Source of the DNA: Clavelina lepadiformis | Taxonomy: Eukaryota > Chordata > Ascidiacea > Aplousobranchia > Clavelinidae | Length of the DNA: 64,000 bases | Direction: 5' to 3' | NCBI RefSeq assembly: GCF_947623445.1 | Contig: NC_135241.1 | Coordinates: 2,730,501-2,794,500 of the forward strand | Shown here: positions 61,655 to 64,000 of the stretch, one piece after another | Numbering within the stretch: position 1 is the stretch's first letter | Layout: the number at the start of each line of letters is the position of its first letter | Position numbers and translations under genes: made by a program | The notes under the pieces: model-generated | What the model saw: only the letters and a program-made list of their open reading frames with translations | What the model was told of the DNA's origin: nothing | The model's database searches: none

Positions 61655-63342
61655 ACCAATTAATCTTCAAATAAAATCCCTTCGGCATCGTAGGTTACTG
61701 TGTCGTTAAAACCCATTCTCATTGGTATAATTTATGACCTAACATTGACGATGAGATATTATAACAAAATGTGCACATGTTTTAGTGAGTTGTGTTGGGT
61801 TAATCACTTCTGCTATGCGCAACCCGTCTTTCAACTGTGTAGAGTATTATAACTAAATATATTTACAACATGATCAAATGTGATATTGTAGATTCCGCCA
61901 CGCATTTAATTTCGTAATTTCATTTCTGCTTCATGTAGCCTATATTAGCTATAATCGTACAAAACTATAACAAAACGTTTCAAGACCGTTAGTTATTGTA
62001 CCAAATGTGTAAAGTTTGTTAAATTTTTTATTTAATGTTGTAGTTTTTAATACTTGTTGGTTAAAACATATCGAAGAGTTGCGCAATTTCTCCGAAACGA
62101 TGCAAGAAGTTTCGCCCGATGGTTGAAGTTCAAAGTCTCATTGCATGGCTTCTAAATTTTATAATGTTTGTACATATATATTTTCACATACTCTATAGGC
62201 CTATGCATGTATACGTGTAGGCTTGCATGTACTTAAACATATATAACCATTGTTTCACATTTTACACAATCAATGCAATTGAAAATCTAACAGAACGAAA
62301 TTATTTGTAGGCTTCGTACAATGTATTAGTTCAGTTCGTTTCTCATGGGCGGCTACATAGCCCACACTACAAGAATGTTCTTGATATCAACAGATAACCT
62401 AGATGCTATTTATCGAAAACGAGATGTCACTGATGCGGATTAATTTAAAAAAGAAAAGGCTTTTGTACAAGTATAAGCAACGGCCAGCAAAAGAAGTTTA
62501 GGCCCAAAATTACAAAACAAAAATTTCATCAAACGCTCTAAGATAGCCATTAAGTACATCTTTCCTAAACCAGAGGTTTTCTTTGCACTGGCTAATATAT
62601 CGAGGTGGGACAATTTTTTGAATAAAGGTTTATGATAATCTTGCTAAAAGTTGTAGGCTAAAAGGAATCTTCTTGGTCACAATAACGTCATCAAACAGCA
62701 CTTATGACGTTATGCAAATGCCTGAATTTGGCGCACCTCACACTCAAGTTGATTACACGAGTTGGACAGCGGATGACTCATTAGAGAGACTATCGCATTT
62801 AGGGATATTGACCTACAACACCATCACCGCTTTCAAAAACTGATCAAGCGAAGTTTGTTCAAGATGCTGTAATCGTATATTGTTACACACAAGTAAACTG
62901 GCTTACATTTTCCATGAACCAGTTAACATTATGAGCAAAATGTTGGAAAGAGCGAGTAATTCGAAGCAAAAAAGGCTAAATAAAACCAGATTAATCACAT
63001 TAATGCAAACTTTTTAAGTTATTTTTCAGCAAAACGCAATTTTCAAGTCTCAAACGACTTCTGATATCGGTAAGTGCTTTGACATTTTGCACAAAACATG
63101 TTCACAAGCGTGACTGTGACGAGTTCACTGACACAAATCCTTGTTCTTTTGAAAAATGTACACAGCTGTAAACATGCGCTGAGTTGTGCGTGATTTGTGT
63201 TAGCCAGTAGCCTTGAAATTCTGTTTCAGTGTTAGAAAAAGTCAAAGAATTTCCTGTGGGTTACTTGATATTGTTGCTAGTAATTTTTTAAAACCAAAAA
63301 TACGGTATTTATTATCTTTTAAGGTTAACTGTACTTGCCATA
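61655..63342. other. Array spacer 2
   Basis: Near-identical to spacer 1, with a short deletion near 61900 (where spacer 1 has extra bases after 'gccacgca') and a small insertion near 62218 ('gtaggcttgc'). It holds the copy 2 3' end and the presumed copy 3 promoter. No other gene was seen. Confidence 0.6.
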
Positions 63343-64000
63343 ATGGAACCGAAGGATTTGAATGTTCGAAAAATGTCAATTTGTATCCTTCGGCGAAACT
63401 CTCTCCCGGAAAACCAGTTGGAGACGATGCACGCTGTTTTCCACCTCTTTGACCAGGACAGAGACGGTTACATTAATCCCGATGAGTTGAAACGGGCACT
63501 GGAAGCATCCGGGTATCATTTAACTGATAATGAACTTGATGAAATTATTAAAGAAGTGGACAGAAATGGAGATGGAAAGATAGATTTTGCCGAGTTCACA
63601 CGTTTGACAAACGCAAGAATAAAACCGAAAGATGAAGAATTTGACGACGATCAACATTATGAAAACGCGTTCAAGGTAAAACTGATATGGCGACTGAAAC
63701 TTTTCGCAATTCAGGTAAAAAAGTTTCACTAATCGGATATCAAAGTGAAAAATACCTGCCGTCACATTGAGTTGGTGTAATTTCGAACATTGTTCGTTTA
63801 CGGCGGCGCCTGTAAAAACTAATTGTACTTTTGTTTGTGTTGTCTGACCAAAAATTGATTACTGTACAACAAATCAAGTTAAATGAGGTTGTATATTTTC
63901 ACTCTTAACTGGTGAGCACAACAAACGACTAGCAATTAAATACATCTTGGCTCTGAATTACGAGCGGGTTTGCTCTAAACCGCACATCTGCTTCTATTGC
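63343..64000 (+). CDS. Calmodulin-like EF-hand protein, array copy 3 (cut by window end)
   Basis: The first coding exon 63343-63675 is complete (111 codons, first two EF-hand loops) and ends at the same TTCAAG|gtaaaa donor. The second exon lies beyond the window. The protein part matches copy 1 at residue 66 (Asp) and copy 2 at 93-94 (Ile-Lys), so the variants are mixed between copies. The partial intron sequence follows copy 2 at most distinguishing positions. Confidence 0.9.

Larger units (their letters stand above)
57440..64000 (+). repeat. Tandem array of 2.64-kb units carrying calmodulin-like genes
   Basis: Start codons at 58063, 60706 and 63343 are spaced 2643 and 2637 bp apart. Coding exons, intron, 3' flank and much of the intergenic sequence are repeated. 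The coding parts of the first two units are nearly identical, while the upstream part of unit 1 (57440-58050) is clearly more diverged from those of units 2 and 3. Units 2 and 3 are almost the same in their upstream regions. The array runs off the right edge, so its copy number is unknown. Confidence 0.93.

Overview
The window looks like the gene-dense nuclear genome of an invertebrate chordate, most probably a tunicate of the Ciona type. This is inferred from animal genes with many short introns, single copies of genes that vertebrates keep as several paralogues (one WIPF, one IP3 3-kinase), AT-rich introns, and many short DNA-transposon relics. No bacterial, viral or organellar gene organisation is present. 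Gene names rest on recalled family sequences and on hand-made splice models in which exon phases were checked; no database search was possible.

Layout from left to right. 1-6323 (+): the 3' part of a WIP/verprolin (WIPF) gene, with its WH2 exon presumably off the left edge. 9495-10318 (-): a small three-exon gene for an unrecognised membrane protein of 130 residues. 14451-29362 (-): a complete coding model for an inositol-trisphosphate 3-kinase (ITPKA/B/C family, 10 coding exons, 768 residues). 34333-36820 (-): TOMM40, the mitochondrial import pore (9 exons, 357 residues). 41231-46596 (+): BBS2, a BBSome subunit (18 exons, 708 residues). 49651-55049 (-): NRDE2, a nuclear RNA-surveillance protein (13 or 14 exons). 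57.4 kb to the right edge (+): a tandem array of calmodulin-like genes, two complete and a third cut by the window end, with a period of about 2.64 kb.

The genes share no pathway: they cover actin regulation, inositol phosphate/calcium signalling, mitochondrial import, ciliary trafficking, nuclear RNA control and calcium sensing. The IP3 3-kinase has a calmodulin-binding segment, but its closeness to the calmodulin-like array is probably chance.

Mobile DNA is present only as fossils and short non-autonomous elements: two solo LTRs of one family in opposite orientation, each with an exact 4-bp target duplication; at least three clear hAT-type MITEs, two with exact 8-bp target duplications; two copies of a roughly 100-bp inverted-repeat element; a 140-bp palindromic element; and a perfect 18-bp foldback. 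No tRNA, rRNA or CRISPR was seen. The observations most worth following are the cryptic membrane-protein gene, the recent and still diverging calmodulin-like array, and the optional in-frame intron of NRDE2.
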